Assembly (NCBI GenBank): GCA_029207755.1
Contig: JARCOQ010000017.1
Location: forward strand, 3,794,945 to 3,858,944
Length of the DNA: 64,000 nt
From: Chamaea fasciata
Lineage: Eukaryota > Chordata > Aves > Passeriformes > Sylviidae
Reading direction: 5' to 3'
Below are positions 61,317 to 64,000 of the stretch, one piece after another (position 1 is the first letter of the stretch; every line of letters begins with the position of its first letter). The notes under the pieces were generated by a model. That model saw only the letters and a program-made list of their open reading frames with translations. It had not been told where the DNA came from and did no database searches. Made by a program: the position numbers and the translations under genes.

Positions 61317-64000
61317 GAGTTGCACTCAGTCACAGAGTGAACTGACATAAGGTATTGGACTAGGACTGAGCAGTGCCACTTGTATTTGGCTGCTGAGCGC
61401 AGACAATACACATTTCAAACACTGCAGAAATAATCTAGCACATACAAGCTGGTGATGGTGACAGGAAAACTGTGACACAATCAAGGGAATATGCAGATAG
61501 AAAGTGTGGAGGTGCAAATACATTACTCATCAGGAACTATTTGCTCAGCTCTAATGGATGTCATTGCATCTGACTAAATCAGTAAGGGCTGTGAAAGCAA
61601 ATTTGGGTCACGCTACCACCTTAGTAACTACCAATCTTACTAAGCTTATTGCCTTCTCAACCAGTCAAAACCCCTTAGACTTTTTCCTCCAGGTCCCCAG
61701 ATGGTCTGTAATAACTTTCAGACTGCATTTTATTTAACTGATTCTGACTTGAAACATGAACAAGTTCTGTCCTTCTCAAAAAATAGAGAAGCAGCTAAAA
61801 ATGCGAATTGGAGAGAAAGTCCTTGCTTCTTTTTATAGTCACAGTTTGAATTTCATGCATGGCAGTAGCTCTAAGGCACTGAAGCTATTAGATCATTTTT
61901 AGTTCTACCTATTATGTGAGCTGTTTTAGAAGAGAGAAAAACCTACTCAAATATATTTAAAGATAAAAGCAAAACATGAAACGCAGCATTTTGAACGTAT
62001 GCAGGTGTCTGCATCAATGGCCTCCACGAGCCAAGTGCATTCTGAAACAATCACACAGAGCCTGAATTCACAGCCCAAACCATCACATAAACACTGACAG
62101 CTTTGGTGGATGTGGCTGTTTAATCTCCAGTGTAGCACTGGCAGGAGAGTCACACGTCCCGGGCACGGCGCTTCCTTTTGTCACTGATTCACACCAGTCC
62201 CAACACTCCAGTGCCAAGGGTGGCTTTGTACCCAAACTGGGGGACAGACACTCAGGCCCTGCAGTGTGACTGGTAACAAACACACCTGACCTCCTGAGAT
62301 CTCTGGATTTCCAACTGGTGGAAGATGATTCTCCAGTGGGATAGGGAGAGTTAACTCAAGCTAGGGAACTGGTGTGTTCTCTCTCCTTATCTTTCACTTT
62401 CTCCCACATACACCCCCATTTATCTTCAAAATGTTTTAAAAGGCTTCTCTACTGGGCAGAGGAGGAGAAGAGAGGCAAGGTAGGTTTCTGTCAGAGTAAT
62501 CACCTTGTTCTCTCTGTTTTAATCAAGAGGGTAGGCTTAGGTATCCTCACATTTGGGAAAGCAATCTTGAATTGCTGTTGAAGAACCAGCCTGGAAGAGT
62601 CATCCAGATGTGCATAATGAAACGTAAACTAAATGGGGTGCATAAAAATCTCTAGGGTATTGCCTTAGCAGAGGGCCATTAATTCTTGGGGCACGGTCAT
62701 GAGTATTGGATCCTCTCCTGCGCTTGCAAGTGCTGCCTTGTGCTGCCCTTTCTGTGCAGGTCTGGGGGAATTGGACATCCTCCTGCAAATAATTCTTGTT
62801 AGAACAAGCTCCTGGGCAGTGGGAAATACCCATGAAAAGGTTGTGTAGCTGCTTGTTTGTCCATATACTAGAGGTAAAAGGTTTACCTAATGAAGAGATA
62901 CAGAGGCTACCTGGGATTTTGTCTGTGTTGCAACTAGTTGTGCACCTTTTTCTATTCTATTTGTGCTTCCTTTCCTTTCAAAGGGATTTGGGGGTGCTTA
63001 GTTCTTCACAGTGCTTTGAACGCAGTGAATAAGGGGAATGTGGAATTCAGACCTTGGAAGGACCTGTGAAAGTCAACAGGAGATGGGCTTAGAAATAACC
63101 CCTGAGTGTTCACATTCTACTACAAGGACTGCTTGTAATCCAGTATGGTATTCCATTTCTTCTTATGCTTTCATAACCAGGGGGTTTATGGGTTGTACAT
63201 ATTTTATATACACTGACAGGTATTTTTAGCTAAAGTTATTTTTGATCCCAGATGCTCCCACAGGATTGGAACTGGCCTTTTCCTTTGGTCTGGTTCAACC
63301 TCTGGGCTGACTCAGCACAGTAATGTTTTCCTGAGATACATCCTTTACCTAAGTGACACATTTGTGAAACAAGAAAGGGAAATGTACAGGGACTCTAGTG
63401 AAGATCAAAAGAATCCATATCTTAAATTTCATCTTTCATTACTACTATGCAAGAATAGAATTTTTTTTTCCTGTCCTCTGCAGGACATAATTTTTTAGAC
63501 ACAAAGACCTTCATTCTGTAGTAGAAAGATGCTAAAGCAGGTTTCTTGTTAAAAACTACTGTTCACTCTTGTTTTCTAATACAAGAACATCTGTGTTTTC
63601 CTGAACGGAAGTTATGTGGTGTAAAGCAATAACCGAAAAGATCTTTCCGTTTCCATTGAAGGAAACAGTTGAACTTCCATCTACATCAAAGGATCTCTTT
63701 CTGTACTCCTGGCCATTTTAATAGTTTTCTCTAGTAAATCTGAAGGCTAGAAGAGCAGTTGTCATGGGAACTGGCAACAGATGACTCAAGAAAACAAAAT
63801 TAAATGTTGGCTTGATGTCAACAGCTAATCTAGTGCCCTGCCAACTGCAATCACAGCTAACATGAGCCTTGCCCAGCAAGCTGTGATTTGAAAGGATTTG
63901 CAGCCAAAGATAGAGTTTCTCACCCCATGAACAGGAGAACATTTTAAAAACTTAAACTAATGAGGGGACCCAACAACTTTGGAAGGAGTGAAACTTAGAA

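Larger units (their letters stand above)
44650..64000 (+). other. PHACTR3: PHACTR3 intron 1, 5' part (continues past window)
   Basis: The region begins with the GT donor at 44650-44651. No ORF after this point encodes the conserved second-exon block (the PPARPEYL-like and basic KPWKWRKKK-like segments known from the family), so intron 1 extends beyond the window, at least 19.3 kb. A large first intron is usual for this gene in vertebrates. Apart from the repeats and motif clusters listed separately, the sequence is ordinary AT-rich intron. Short ORFs in it show no recognisable protein and are treated as chance. Confidence 0.8.

Noticed and set aside
44650..64000. PHACTR3 exon 2 or an alternative coding first exon
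   Set aside because: No segment encodes the conserved RPEL or basic KPWKWRKKK-like block. Non-coding alternative first exons cannot be excluded by reading.

Overview
The window looks like nuclear DNA from a bird. It is about 40% GC, carries several CR1 LINE fragments (the main avian retroposon), and has no bacterial-style gene packing. At least two CR1 copies, at about 30.5 kb and 48.6 kb, resemble subfamilies I associate with songbirds and their relatives; that placement is from memory. One protein-coding segment is well supported. It is the first coding exon of PHACTR3 (scapinin, phosphatase and actin regulator 3), at 44547-44649 on the + strand, inside a strong CpG island of roughly 43630-44930. 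The exon opens with residues MAASEEGTGC and contains GRSQSDPSILTD, which I recognise as the PHACTR3 N-terminus, and it ends in a clean CAG|GTACGG splice donor in phase 1. No second exon (the RPEL and basic region) is visible, so 44650-64000 reads as the start of a long first intron.

Layout: 1-43.6 kb is non-coding sequence upstream of PHACTR3 and is probably intergenic. In mammals and chicken the upstream neighbour is EDN3, as I remember the synteny, but no EDN3 exon is visible. This part holds four CR1 pieces wholly upstream of the promoter region and a fifth ending at about 43177. It also holds a GC-rich 22-bp minisatellite at 10513-11190, a decayed tandem repeat around 33340-33770, homopolymer and simple repeats, an inverted A/T-rich pair at 19698-19858, and two CTCF-like motifs. 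The region 43.6-45.03 kb is the promoter, first exon and promoter-proximal intron, with a full palindromic CRE, four short upstream ORFs, a CGG/G-run block and an RFX X-box beside homeodomain and POU-like sites. The region 45-64 kb is intron, with one CR1 3' end, simple repeats and two POU/homeodomain motif clusters that could be neural enhancers.

How it fits together: the window is essentially the control region of one gene. PHACTR3 binds actin and protein phosphatase 1 and is mainly neuronal. The CRE and X-box, the short upstream ORFs ahead of a start codon in weak context, and the intronic motif clusters are candidate layers of its regulation. I found no convincing new multi-gene system. 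The items most worth checking are the upstream ORFs, the promoter-proximal motif block, the indel-free higher-order minisatellite next to a CTCF-like site, and two complementary-looking CR1 pieces in opposite orientation that could mark an inversion or a misassembly.
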